The position numbers were made by a program, and so were the translations under genes. DNA of 21,229 nt, taken from positions 1 to 21,229 of the IMG/VR virus record IMGVR_UViG_3300025276_000256. The stretch is one strand, 5' to 3'. This document shows positions 1 through 7,999 of this stretch, in pieces. The stretch is from a virus. Positions within the stretch are counted from its first letter, which is position 1, and every line of letters starts with the position of its first letter. Under the pieces are notes generated by a model, which worked only from the letters and a program-made list of their open reading frames with translations, did no database searches and had not been told where the DNA came from.

Positions 1-1
1 T

Positions 2-1099
2 CCTATGGAATGGAACTACGAAGGATACATTGATTCTTTTGGATTACCTGTATTCGAAACACCAGAAACTGAAACTCTTGGACCAAATGGAGATATAATA
101 GATTTAGGTGTAATAGATTATTGGCAGAATGAAGTTGATGGCTTAAAAGGAGATCAAGATGCTTTAAACGAATTTTATAGACAATTTCCAAGAACTGAAG
201 AGCATGCATTTAGAGACGAAGCAAAACAATCGCTATTTAATCTAACTAAGATATATGAGCAAATAGATTTTAACGGTGACTTAAGACATAGCTCTCTAGT
301 CACTAAAGGCAGCTTTCAGTGGAGAGATGGTATAAAAGATACCAGTGTCATATTTGTTCCAAATAACAACGGTAGATTCTTAGTTACTTGGGTTCCACCT
401 GAAAACTTACAAAATCGTGTAATAGTAAAGAGTGGGGTTAAGTATCCTGGTAACGATGGCTTAGGTGCCTTTGGCTGTGATAGCTACGATATATCAGGTA
501 CTGTTGACAACAGAGGATCTAATGGAGCTCTTCATGGTTTAACTAGTTTTAGTATGCTTGATGTTCCACCTAATCATTTTTTCTTAGAATACATTGCAAG
601 ACCTCAGACGGCTGAGATATTTTTTGAAGACGTACTTATGGCCTGTGTATTTTACGGAATGCCTATACTGTGTGAAAACAATAAACCTAGATTATTATAC
701 CACTTTAAACGTAGAGGTTATAGAGGTTTTTCTATGAATAGGCCAGATAAAATCTACAACAAATTGTCGATAACAGAAAAAGAAATTGGTGGTATACCAA
801 ACTCAAGTGAAGACATAAAACAAGCACATGCCGCTGCTATAGAGACGTATATAGAAAACTTTATAGGTCTACAAGACAAAGGCTATGGTGATATGTATTT
901 TCAAAAAACACTAAACGACTGGAGTAGATTTAACATAAACAACAGGACAAAGCACGATGCATCTATAAGTTCTGGATTAGCTCTTATGGCGTGCAATAAA
1001 AATAGATATAGACCTATACCAAAAAGAGAAATTATATCTTACAATTTAGGTATGAAAAAATATGATAACACCGGTATTGCTTCTAAAATTATAAAGTAA
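2..1099 (+). CDS. terL: Terminase large subunit, C-terminal part (5' truncated)
   Basis: This is the DNA-packaging motor protein: an N-terminal ATPase drives DNA into the prohead and a C-terminal nuclease cuts concatemers. Only the C-terminal 365 codons are here; the frame is open to the left edge, so the Met at nt 5 is probably internal and the ATPase Walker motifs lie upstream. The RNase H-fold nuclease is visible. Numbering from the Met at nt 5, the acidic residues are D159 in GCDSYDISGTVDNRG, E224 in LCENNKP and D318 in KHDASISSGLA, the usual spacing for a TerL D/E/D metal-binding triad. The C-terminus is basic. The TAA stop directly abuts the portal ATG (TAAATG), so the two genes are probably translationally coupled. 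The DISGTVDNRGSNGALHG stretch is one I remember from Bacteroidota phage terminases. Function is secure; the exact N-terminus is not visible. Confidence 0.95.
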   Translation, partial: PMEWNYEGYIDSFGLPVFETPETETLGPNGDIIDLGVIDYWQNEVDGLKGDQDALNEFYRQFPRTEEHAFRDEAKQSLFNLTKIYEQIDFNGDLRHSSLVTKGSFQWRDGIKDTSVIFVPNNNGRFLVTWVPPENLQNRVIVKSGVKYPGNDGLGAFGCDSYDISGTVDNRGSNGALHGLTSFSMLDVPPNHFFLEYIARPQTAEIFFEDVLMACVFYGMPILCENNKPRLLYHFKRRGYRGFSMNRPDKIYNKLSITEKEIGGIPNSSEDIKQAHAAAIETYIENFIGLQDKGYGDMYFQKTLNDWSRFNINNRTKHDASISSGLALMACNKNRYRPIPKREIISYNLGMKKYDNTGIASKIIK

Positions 1100-3508
1100 A
1101 TGAATATAAATTATAATGCTAACAGTGCGTTTCCCAATCAGGTAGTGCCTTTGGAGGAAAAACTAAGTTCTAAGTATGGTTCGCAAGTTGCTGATGCCAT
1201 ACAGTCAGAATGGTTTGCACAGGGTAGAACTAATGGAAATAGATATTTAACCTCTTTTAACAACTATCATGAGCGCAGACTTTATGCTAGAGGAGAACAA
1301 TCAACACAAAAATACAAAGATGAATTATCTATTAATGGTGATTTGTCTTATCTTAATTTAGATTGGAAACCAGTTCCTATACTATCTAAATTTGTGGATA
1401 TACTAACCAACGGTATATCTAACAAAGATTATGACATAAAAGCTTATGCTAACGATCCAGTGTCTATAAAAAAAAGAACAGACTACGCATCTGGTCTAGC
1501 TATGGACATGTTTGGCCAGGGCATAATACAAGAGGTAAAGAAAAATACAGGTCAAGATATATCTAAAACAAATATACCACCTATAGATCTTCCTAAGACA
1601 ATGGAGGAAATGGAATTGCACTTGCAGTTATCCTATAAACAAGCTATTGAAATAGCTGAAGAAGAAGCTATAACACAGACTTTAGATAAAAATAAATATG
1701 AGTTGTTAAAGCGTAGACTAAACTACGATCTAGTAACACTTGGTATTGCGGCGGCTAAAACAAATTTTAACATATCAGAAGGCATAACTTTAGATTATGT
1801 AGATCCTGCTTATATGATACACTCGTATACGGAAGATCCAAACTTTGAAGATATATATTATGTAGGTGAAGTTAAGGCTGTTACTATAGCAGAAATAAAA
1901 CAACAGTTTCCTCATATATCAGACGAAGCGTTGTCTAAAATACAGAAATCATATAGCAACCAAAACTATATATACGGATGGGGAGCTTATGACGAAAACA
2001 CTGTTCAAGTGTTATACTTTGAGTACAAGACCTATATGGATCAAGTGTTTAAGTTAAAGCAAACAGATCAAGGTTTAGAAAAAATACTAGTAAAGACAGA
2101 CGAATTTAATCCTCCACCAAGTGACAAATTTGACAGGGTTTCAAGAAGTATAGAGGTTTTATTTGAAGGTGTTAAAGTTCTAGGAACTGACATGATGCTA
2201 GATTGGAGAATGGCTGAGAATATGACTAGGCCCATGGCGGATACCACTAAGGTAGAAATGAATTACGCTATCTGTGCTCCTAGAATATACAAAGGTAGAA
2301 TAGAGTCGATAGTGAGTAAGACTATGGGTTTTGCTGATATGATTCAGTTGACTCATTTAAAATTGCAACAAGTAATATCAAGAATGGTACCAGACGGTGT
2401 GTTCTTAGATATGGATGGTTTAGCGGAAGTTGATCTTGGTAATGGTACCAACTATAATCCAGCTGAGGCATTAAACATGTATTTTCAAACCGGTTCTGTT
2501 GTTGGTAGATCGCTTACTCAAGACGGAGCTATGAATGCTGGTAAAGTACCGGTTCAAGAATTATCATCATCGTCAGGACAAGGAAAGATAGGTGCTTTAG
2601 TAAGTACGTATAACTTTTATGTTCAAATGATTAGAGACGTTACAGGTCTTAATGAGGCTAGAGATGGTAGTTTACCAGATAGAGATACATTAGTTGGGCT
2701 ACAAAAAATAGCTGCACAACAATCAAATATAGCTACCAAACACATTAACGACGCAAGTTTGTATTTAACACTAAGGCTGTGTGAGAACATTTCTAAAAAG
2801 CTAGCTGATGTAGTTAGATTTCCTTTAACAGCTGAAGCTTTAAAAAATTCTATATCAACGTTTAATGTTCAAACATTATCCGAAATATCTAACTTAAACC
2901 TTCACGATTTTGGTATATTCTTAGATCTTGAACCTGACGAAGAGGAAAAATCACAGCTTGAACAGAATATACAAGTTGCACTGCAAACCGGTGGCATTGA
3001 TTTAGAAGACGCTATTGACCTTAGGCAGATACGTAATTTAAAACTAGCTAATCAAATGCTTAAGCAAAAACGTAGAATAAAGCAAGAGAGAGATCAAAAA
3101 GCATCTCAGGCTAATATGCAGGCTCAAGCTCAAGCAAACGGTCAACTAGCAGAACAGACAGCTATGGCAGAGACTCAAAAGCAGCAAATACTAACTGATC
3201 AAAAAATGCAGTTAGAGCAAGCTAAGTCTCAGTTTGAAATACAGCGAATGCAAGCCGAAGCAAGTATAAAAAGAGAGCTTATGGCTGAAGAGTTTAATTA
3301 CAATGTACAACTGGCTAAAGAAAGATTCAATGGAGAGAAAGGCAAAGAAGGAGATATTGAAGACAGGAAAGACAAAAGAGCTAGAATAATAGGAACACAG
3401 CAATCACAAATGATACAGCAGAGACAAAACGATGGAACGCCTATTGATTTTGAATCTACTAACGATAGTTTAGGTGACTTTGGCTTAGAAGCCTTTGGTC
3501 CTAAATAA
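1100..3508 (+). CDS. Portal protein
   Basis: This is the dodecameric ring at one capsid vertex through which DNA enters and leaves; it contacts TerL, scaffold and the first neck protein. At 802 residues it is long, close to what I recall for crAss-like portals. Residues about 170-225 form a long charged helix with a DKNKYELLKRRLNYDL segment, followed by a wing-like region containing YVDPAYMIHSYTEDPNFEDI near residue 235. The middle (about 370-560) is mixed alpha/beta with a VTGLNEARDGSLPDRDTLVG segment. Residues about 650-775 form a Gln/Ala/Met-rich coiled coil, which would fit a long barrel or crown pointing into the head. The last residues are acidic and end FGLEAFGPK. The start sits immediately after the TerL stop, with no room for a ribosome binding site. 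Gene order TerL, portal, scaffold-like, capsid supports the call. Confidence 0.93.
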   Translation: MNINYNANSAFPNQVVPLEEKLSSKYGSQVADAIQSEWFAQGRTNGNRYLTSFNNYHERRLYARGEQSTQKYKDELSINGDLSYLNLDWKPVPILSKFVDILTNGISNKDYDIKAYANDPVSIKKRTDYASGLAMDMFGQGIIQEVKKNTGQDISKTNIPPIDLPKTMEEMELHLQLSYKQAIEIAEEEAITQTLDKNKYELLKRRLNYDLVTLGIAAAKTNFNISEGITLDYVDPAYMIHSYTEDPNFEDIYYVGEVKAVTIAEIKQQFPHISDEALSKIQKSYSNQNYIYGWGAYDENTVQVLYFEYKTYMDQVFKLKQTDQGLEKILVKTDEFNPPPSDKFDRVSRSIEVLFEGVKVLGTDMMLDWRMAENMTRPMADTTKVEMNYAICAPRIYKGRIESIVSKTMGFADMIQLTHLKLQQVISRMVPDGVFLDMDGLAEVDLGNGTNYNPAEALNMYFQTGSVVGRSLTQDGAMNAGKVPVQELSSSSGQGKIGALVSTYNFYVQMIRDVTGLNEARDGSLPDRDTLVGLQKIAAQQSNIATKHINDASLYLTLRLCENISKKLADVVRFPLTAEALKNSISTFNVQTLSEISNLNLHDFGIFLDLEPDEEEKSQLEQNIQVALQTGGIDLEDAIDLRQIRNLKLANQMLKQKRRIKQERDQKASQANMQAQAQANGQLAEQTAMAETQKQQILTDQKMQLEQAKSQFEIQRMQAEASIKRELMAEEFNYNVQLAKERFNGEKGKEGDIEDRKDKRARIIGTQQSQMIQQRQNDGTPIDFESTNDSLGDFGLEAFGPK

Positions 3509-3532
3509 TTTTTAATTTTATAATATTATATT
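3509..3532 (+). promoter_or_regulatory. A/T-only leader of the scaffold-like gene
   Basis: The 24 bp gap between portal and the next gene contains only A and T and has no Shine-Dalgarno sequence. Its last 10 bases plus the ATG (atattatattatg) are identical to those before the gene at 6289. This fits Bacteroidota translation initiation, where A/T-rich unstructured leaders replace anti-SD pairing. A phage-specific promoter overlapping the leader is also possible. No consensus Bacteroidota TAnnTTTG element is seen. Confidence 0.4.
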
Positions 3533-4762
3533 ATGTCAGAAGTAAATCAGGCCGTAGAGGTCAAGCAAGAAGGTGAGTTTTCTTTAAAAGGTAAGAAAAA
3601 AATACCAAAGAAATTTTCCGATACATCGAACAACGAACCAATTAAAGTTGATTTAACAAAACCTGAAGCACAAGGAGAAGTTGTGTCAGATGTTATAAAG
3701 GTTGATTTAACAGAAAAAAAAGAAACAGACGCCATTCAAGAGTCAAGCACAGAGAGCCTGGATGCACATGAACCATCCACAGATGGCAAAGAAGTGGGAG
3801 AGACACACGCCAAACCCCAAGACATTGCCCAAGAAGTTACAATTCAAGAAATAACTGAAGAAGAGGTAGAAGAAAAAACAACAGAACTTTACGAAGAAGC
3901 AGAGCAAGCTGTTAAAAACCAAGTTACACAAGGTGAAGTATTACCTGAAAACATACAATCACTTGTAGACTTTATGTCTAATACAGGTGGAACAATAGAG
4001 GATTACGTAAGACTAAATCACGATTACTCTAATGTAAATGAAAAAGTATTACTCAACGAGTATTACAAACAAACTAAACCTCATCTTGAAAAAGAAGAAG
4101 TTGATTTCCTTATGGAAGACAATTTTGATTACGATGAGGAGCTTGATGAGCCAAGGGATATTAGAAAAAAGAAATTGGCTTTCAAGGAAGAAGTTGCTAA
4201 AGCCCGTAAGGAGCTTGATGCTATGAAGGATAAATACTACCAGGAAATCAAGTTGAGACCTGGTGCTACCCAAGATCAGCAGAAAGCTACGGACTTTTTC
4301 AATAGATACAAGCAGCAAGAAGAGAGTGCAAAAACTCTTCAGCAGGATTTTAAAGTACAAACTGAACAAATTTTTAATGATGATTTCAAAGGTTTTGATT
4401 TCAGTTTAGGAGAAAAGAAGTTTAGATACAAACTACAAAATCCTTCTGATGTAGGTAAATCACAGCTTAATATAAACAGTTTTGTTTCAAAATTTGTAGA
4501 CAAAAGTGGAGCCGTGAACGATCCTTCTGGTTATCACAAAGCTATGTATGCTGCTATGAACTCGGATAAAATCGCTAATCATTTTTACGAACAAGGAAAG
4601 GCTGATGGTATTAAAAATATCGTTGACTCATCTAAAAACTTAAGTAATGACAAGCCTAGGCAAGTTGCCGATGGAAATGTCTTTATAAACGGTTTAAAAG
4701 TAAAATCAATAAGTGGATTAGATTCGTCTAAACTAAAAATTAAAAAACGAAACTTTAACTAA
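3533..4762 (+). CDS. Probable capsid scaffolding protein
   Basis: The protein lies between portal and major capsid protein, the usual place for a scaffold, and has the matching composition. Residues about 20-130 are acidic and low-complexity (ITEEEVEEKTTELYEEAEQA). Residues about 195-290 are charged and helical, likely coiled coil (EEVAKARKELDAMKDKYYQE). A more ordered region follows (about 285-370, GFDFSLGEKKFRYKLQNP), and the tail is strongly basic (KLKIKKRNFN), a common capsid-binding arrangement in scaffolds. The motif IKVDLT occurs twice near the N-terminus (residues 37-42 and 55-60). I see no protease motif in it, and no separate maturation protease gene lies between portal and capsid. 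The role is inferred from position and composition, because scaffolds are poorly conserved. It could instead be a minor head protein. Confidence 0.65.
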   Translation: MSEVNQAVEVKQEGEFSLKGKKKIPKKFSDTSNNEPIKVDLTKPEAQGEVVSDVIKVDLTEKKETDAIQESSTESLDAHEPSTDGKEVGETHAKPQDIAQEVTIQEITEEEVEEKTTELYEEAEQAVKNQVTQGEVLPENIQSLVDFMSNTGGTIEDYVRLNHDYSNVNEKVLLNEYYKQTKPHLEKEEVDFLMEDNFDYDEELDEPRDIRKKKLAFKEEVAKARKELDAMKDKYYQEIKLRPGATQDQQKATDFFNRYKQQEESAKTLQQDFKVQTEQIFNDDFKGFDFSLGEKKFRYKLQNPSDVGKSQLNINSFVSKFVDKSGAVNDPSGYHKAMYAAMNSDKIANHFYEQGKADGIKNIVDSSKNLSNDKPRQVADGNVFINGLKVKSISGLDSSKLKIKKRNFN

Positions 4763-4777
4763 TTAAACTTTTAAATT

Positions 4778-6211
4778 ATGGCATTAACACCACAATTTGG
4801 TTCGATAGTACCATCGCAGCTGCAACAGCCGCTCGCGAATAACTATCTAACATTTGACGGCGCAGCAGGTGGAAACTTCGCGCAACAATACTTACCTGAA
4901 CTTTACGAAGCAGAAGTAGAGCGTTACGGAAATCGTACGTTATCTGGATTCTTACGTATGGTTGGGGCTGAACTACCAATGACATCTGATCAAGTAATTT
5001 GGTCTGAGCAAAATAGACTACACGTAGCGTATGACAATTGTACGTTTAATAGCGGTGCAGGTACTATTACTATTCCAGTTGCGGCAAACGTCGTTAACGT
5101 TGTATCTCCACAGCAAACCATTGTAGTGATGGATGACTTTGGTGGAGAATCAAAGTGTTTAGTAACGGGATCACAAACTGCAACAGGTGTATTAACTGTA
5201 GCGCCTTATGGTTCTGCTACATTGGCTACTGAAGGATTAGTTGGCACTGTAAAGATATTTGTTTACGGTTCTGAATATCCAAAAGGAACAAACACTACAG
5301 TTGCTGGAACTGGAGCACTAGCGGTAGCGGGTAACGATTATCCTATTCAAACAATAACTCCTGCATTCACTCAGTTTTCTAACAAGCCAATTATCATTAG
5401 AACTCAATATTCAATCAATGGTTCTGACACAGCTCAGATCGGTTGGGTAGAAGTTGCTACTGAAGATGGAACAAATGGATACCTATGGTACCTAAAAGCA
5501 GAGTCTGAAACAAGACTACGTTTCGAGGATTACCTAGAAATGTCTGTTGTAGAAGGTGAGCAGGTTGCTGCTACATCTACAATTACAGGTGTTACTGGTA
5601 CAGAAGGTTTGTTTGCGGCTGTTGAAGACAGAGGTAATGTGCAAGTTGGATTCTCTGCTGGAACTGGTATTAATGACTTTGATGATATTCTTAGAAACTT
5701 AGATACTCAGGGAGCAATTGAGGAAAACATGTTATTCTTAAACAGAAACACTAATCTTGATTTTGATGATATGCTAGCTGCTATCTCATCTGGAGCTAAT
5801 GGTGGAACTGCTTTTGGATTATTTGAAAACTCTGAAGAGATGGCATTGAACCTAGGCTTTTCTGGTTTCCGTAGAGGATCTTACGATTTCTACAAAACTG
5901 ACTGGAAATACCTGAACGATGCTTCTACTCGTGGAGCTATGACTGGACCTGCTTCTATTGAAGGTATGTTAGTTCCTGCTGGAACTTCTACTGTTTACGA
6001 TCAGATCCTAGGAACAAATATCAGACGACCATTCTTACACGTTCGTTACCGTGCTTCACAAGCCGATGACAGACGCATGAAGTCTTGGTTAACTGGTTCT
6101 GTTGGTGGAGCTTTTACTAGCGACCTAGATGCTATGACTGTAAACTTCTTATCTGAAAGATGTTTAGTTGTACAAGCTGCGAATAACTTCGTGTTATTTA
6201 AAGGAGTGTAA
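4778..6211 (+). CDS. Major capsid protein (HK97-fold type)
   Basis: This would be the shell-forming protein, present in hundreds of copies. Its 477 residues fit the size of capsid proteins in crAss-like and marine Bacteroidota podoviruses. The N-terminus (FAQQYLPELYEAEVERYG, then SGFLRMVGAELPMTSDQVIW to about residue 80) resembles the N-arm region of that group as I remember it. A Gly/Thr/Val-rich beta region (about 90-180) may be the insertion or E-loop domain. The C-terminal half carries FENSEEMALNLGFSGFRRGS and ends with a compact beta segment (CLVVQAANNFVLFKGV). Codon use differs from its neighbours: 10 of 20 Arg codons are CGN, against 2 of 19 in the visible TerL and 0 of 14 in the next gene, which suggests selection for high expression. 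A strong terminator follows the stop at once. The leader is A/T-rich with no Shine-Dalgarno. Confidence 0.92.
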   Translation: MALTPQFGSIVPSQLQQPLANNYLTFDGAAGGNFAQQYLPELYEAEVERYGNRTLSGFLRMVGAELPMTSDQVIWSEQNRLHVAYDNCTFNSGAGTITIPVAANVVNVVSPQQTIVVMDDFGGESKCLVTGSQTATGVLTVAPYGSATLATEGLVGTVKIFVYGSEYPKGTNTTVAGTGALAVAGNDYPIQTITPAFTQFSNKPIIIRTQYSINGSDTAQIGWVEVATEDGTNGYLWYLKAESETRLRFEDYLEMSVVEGEQVAATSTITGVTGTEGLFAAVEDRGNVQVGFSAGTGINDFDDILRNLDTQGAIEENMLFLNRNTNLDFDDMLAAISSGANGGTAFGLFENSEEMALNLGFSGFRRGSYDFYKTDWKYLNDASTRGAMTGPASIEGMLVPAGTSTVYDQILGTNIRRPFLHVRYRASQADDRRMKSWLTGSVGGAFTSDLDAMTVNFLSERCLVVQAANNFVLFKGV

Positions 6212-6229
6212 TTACTCAATAATAATTAT

Positions 6230-6263
6230 CCCTGTCTTCGGGCAGGGTTTTTATTTTTTTTTT
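6230..6263 (+). terminator. Rho-independent terminator after the capsid gene
   Basis: A 7 bp stem (CCCTGTC at 6230-6236 with GGCAGGG at 6241-6247, one G-U pair) closes on a TTCG loop (6237-6240). C(UUCG)G is an exceptionally stable tetraloop. The stem is followed by T5-A-T10 (6248-6263). This is the only stem plus T-tract I found between genes in the window. It starts 18 bp after the capsid stop, so it should end or thin transcripts that carry the capsid gene. Confidence 0.92.
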
Positions 6264-6288
6264 ATAAATTATTTAATTATATTATATT
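6264..6288 (+). promoter_or_regulatory. A/T-only leader downstream of the terminator
   Basis: All 25 bases between the T-tract and the next start are A or T. The final atattatatt plus ATG matches the leader at 3509-3532 exactly over 13 bases including the start codon. It may serve as a Bacteroidota-style translation leader. Because it follows a strong terminator, a promoter could also be hidden here, but I cannot identify a recognised -10/-35 or -7/-33 pair. Confidence 0.35.
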
Positions 6289-7113
6289 ATGGCTAAAAAA
6301 GCTGAAGCAAAAAAAGTTGAGGTTGCACCTCAAAAAGAAGTAGTAACAAAAGTTGCTGCTCCAGTAATACCCACAAAACCAAAGTGGGAAATAAAACCTA
6401 GAACTTACATTGTTAAAGGTAACAAACAACCATTAACATTAACAATTCCAGGTAAACATACTAGAAAAAGTCCTTTGTTGTATTTTGATAAAGATCAAGT
6501 AAAGCAAAGAGAATTAAGATATGCAACTAACATGAACAGTCCTTTTACAGATGAGCAAAAAGGTGAAGCTACGTTAGGGCATATTACTTTTAGAGACGGT
6601 GTATTAAGTGTTCCAGAAGAAAATCAAATTCTTCAAAGACTACTTAGTTTATATCACCCACTAAAAGATAAGAAATATTATGAGTTTGATTCTGTTGAAG
6701 AAGCAGAAGATGATTTAGATATTATAGAAATGGAAGTACATGCACTTAACACTGCGATGGACATGGACATTGATCAAGCCGAAGCTATACTTAGGGTTGA
6801 AAAAGGAAGTGCTGTTTCTACTATGAAGTCTAAAGAACTTAAAAGAGATTTGTTATTATTTGCTAAAAGAAAACCAGGTTTATTTTTAAACCTAGCTAAT
6901 GACGAAAACGTTCAGCTAAGAAATTTTGGTATAAAAGCTATTGAAGCTTCAATAATTAACTTATCACAGGATCAAAGAACTTTTCACTGGAGTTCAAACG
7001 ACAGAAAACTATTTACTGTACCGTTTGACGAGAACCCATATTCAGCTTTAGCTGCGTGGTTTAAAACAGATGAAGGTGTAGAAGTTTATAGATCTATAGA
7101 AAAAAGAGTATAA
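6289..7113 (+). CDS. Conserved structural-operon protein, function unknown
   Basis: A 274-residue protein found directly after the capsid gene. Residues 1-30 are Lys/Ala/Val-rich and probably disordered. A beta-type region follows (KPRTYIVKGNKQPLTLTIP, residues about 37-55), then ELRYATNMNSPFTDEQKG and HITFRDGVLSVPEENQILQR. The second half is helical and charged (about 140-230), and the end is NPYSALAAWFKTDEGVEVYR. I recall this pattern, especially the WFKTDEGVEV ending, from proteins in the same place in marine Bacteroidota phage genomes, where they are hypothetical. Position suggests a head-associated, head-completion or connector role. No catalytic motif is visible. All 14 Arg codons are AGA/AGG, unlike the capsid gene just upstream. 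Confidence 0.85.
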   Translation: MAKKAEAKKVEVAPQKEVVTKVAAPVIPTKPKWEIKPRTYIVKGNKQPLTLTIPGKHTRKSPLLYFDKDQVKQRELRYATNMNSPFTDEQKGEATLGHITFRDGVLSVPEENQILQRLLSLYHPLKDKKYYEFDSVEEAEDDLDIIEMEVHALNTAMDMDIDQAEAILRVEKGSAVSTMKSKELKRDLLLFAKRKPGLFLNLANDENVQLRNFGIKAIEASIINLSQDQRTFHWSSNDRKLFTVPFDENPYSALAAWFKTDEGVEVYRSIEKRV

Positions 7114-7133
7114 ACAAGTGATACTAATATATT

Positions 7134-7157
7134 AGGGTATCATATTAATGGTACCCT
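7134..7157 (+). other. Stable intergenic hairpin without a T-tract
   Basis: A 10 bp inverted repeat (AGGGTATCAT at 7134-7143, ATGGTACCCT at 7148-7157, one G-U pair) closes on the 4-base loop ATTA. It lies in the 67 bp gap between the genes ending at 7113 and starting at 7181, the longest gap apart from the one holding the terminator. No run of T follows on either strand, so it is not a standard intrinsic terminator. It could be an mRNA processing or stability element or a protein-binding site. Confidence 0.7.
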
Positions 7158-7180
7158 GGTGTATTATAATTTAAAAAAGT

Positions 7181-7996
7181 ATGGCTGTAAACGTAAACAC
7201 TGTATATCAAACAGTACTGTCTATAATAAATAAAGAGCAAAGAGGTTATTTAACCCCTGCTGAATTCAATGAGGTAGGCACTCAAGTTCAATTAGATATA
7301 TTTGAAAAATACTTTGAAGACCTAAATCAGCAATTAAGAGTACCACAAGCGGATGTTGACTACGCTGACAGGATTATGAATCTTGACGAAAAGTTAGCTA
7401 TATTTAAAACATTTGGATCAGCTGTATATGACAATACAAGTAATCCAGGGTTATCGTACTTTACTTTACCAACCGTAGATAAATACGGAGCTACCGTAGA
7501 CTTCTACAGGCTAGGTACTGCAATATACAAAGACGATAGAGGTAATCAAATAGAACTACAAAGATTATCTAGAACAGATTTCTATAATATAGAAAGATCT
7601 CCTTTAACAAAATCAACAAAAAGTTTTCCTACGTATTTATACGAGAATAGAGGTAACATAAACAACGCGGGTACAACTATAAATAGTCATTTGCAAAACG
7701 TGATATACGTAAACCCAACTAGTATAACAAGTAATATAGAAGTTGATTATGTGAGGAAGCCTATTCCACCTATATGGGGTTTTACTACAGCTGGTAGAGG
7801 TCAATACTTATTTAACGGAAATTACTTTGACCCTAGTTTAGGTACAGGTTCTAGAGACTTTGAATTACATGAATCAGAGCAGGTTAATATTATATTAAGA
7901 GTATTAGCATATGCTGGTATAATAATACAAGATCCTTCTATAATTCAAATAGCTGCGCAACAAGTTCAAGGAAAAGAGGTAAACAAAAAAAGCTAA
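7181..7996 (+). CDS. Head-tail connector / ring-type structural protein
   Basis: A 271-residue protein. Residues 17-55 hold the signature NKEQRGYLTPAEFN followed by VQLDIFEKYFEDLNQQLRVP, which I remember as highly conserved in structural proteins of marine Bacteroidota and crAss-like podoviruses. The middle is beta-rich (YFTLPTVDKYGATVDFYRLG; LQNVIYVNPTSITSNIEVDY), with VRKPIPPIWGF around residue 190. The C-terminus is a helix (EQVNIILRVLAYAGIII) with a Lys-rich tail. Its place between the capsid-linked genes and the tail hub fits one of the stacked neck rings or a tail adaptor below the portal. The stop is followed by a second in-frame stop (TAA TAG) and then the next ATG, so the next gene is probably translationally coupled. 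The exact ring assignment is not possible from sequence alone. Confidence 0.82.
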   Translation: MAVNVNTVYQTVLSIINKEQRGYLTPAEFNEVGTQVQLDIFEKYFEDLNQQLRVPQADVDYADRIMNLDEKLAIFKTFGSAVYDNTSNPGLSYFTLPTVDKYGATVDFYRLGTAIYKDDRGNQIELQRLSRTDFYNIERSPLTKSTKSFPTYLYENRGNINNAGTTINSHLQNVIYVNPTSITSNIEVDYVRKPIPPIWGFTTAGRGQYLFNGNYFDPSLGTGSRDFELHESEQVNIILRVLAYAGIIIQDPSIIQIAAQQVQGKEVNKKS

Positions 7997-7999
7997 TAG

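Noticed and set aside
4049-4369. 106-residue minus-strand frame inside the scaffold-like gene
   Set aside because: It is rich in Phe, Leu and Ser, as expected from reading the complement of Lys/Glu-rich codons. It is a shadow of the coding strand.
6264-7180. Bacteroidota sigma factor promoters (TTTG / TAnnTTTG) after the terminator or before 7181
   Set aside because: No matching pair with proper spacing is visible in these gaps. The A/T runs alone are not enough to call a promoter.
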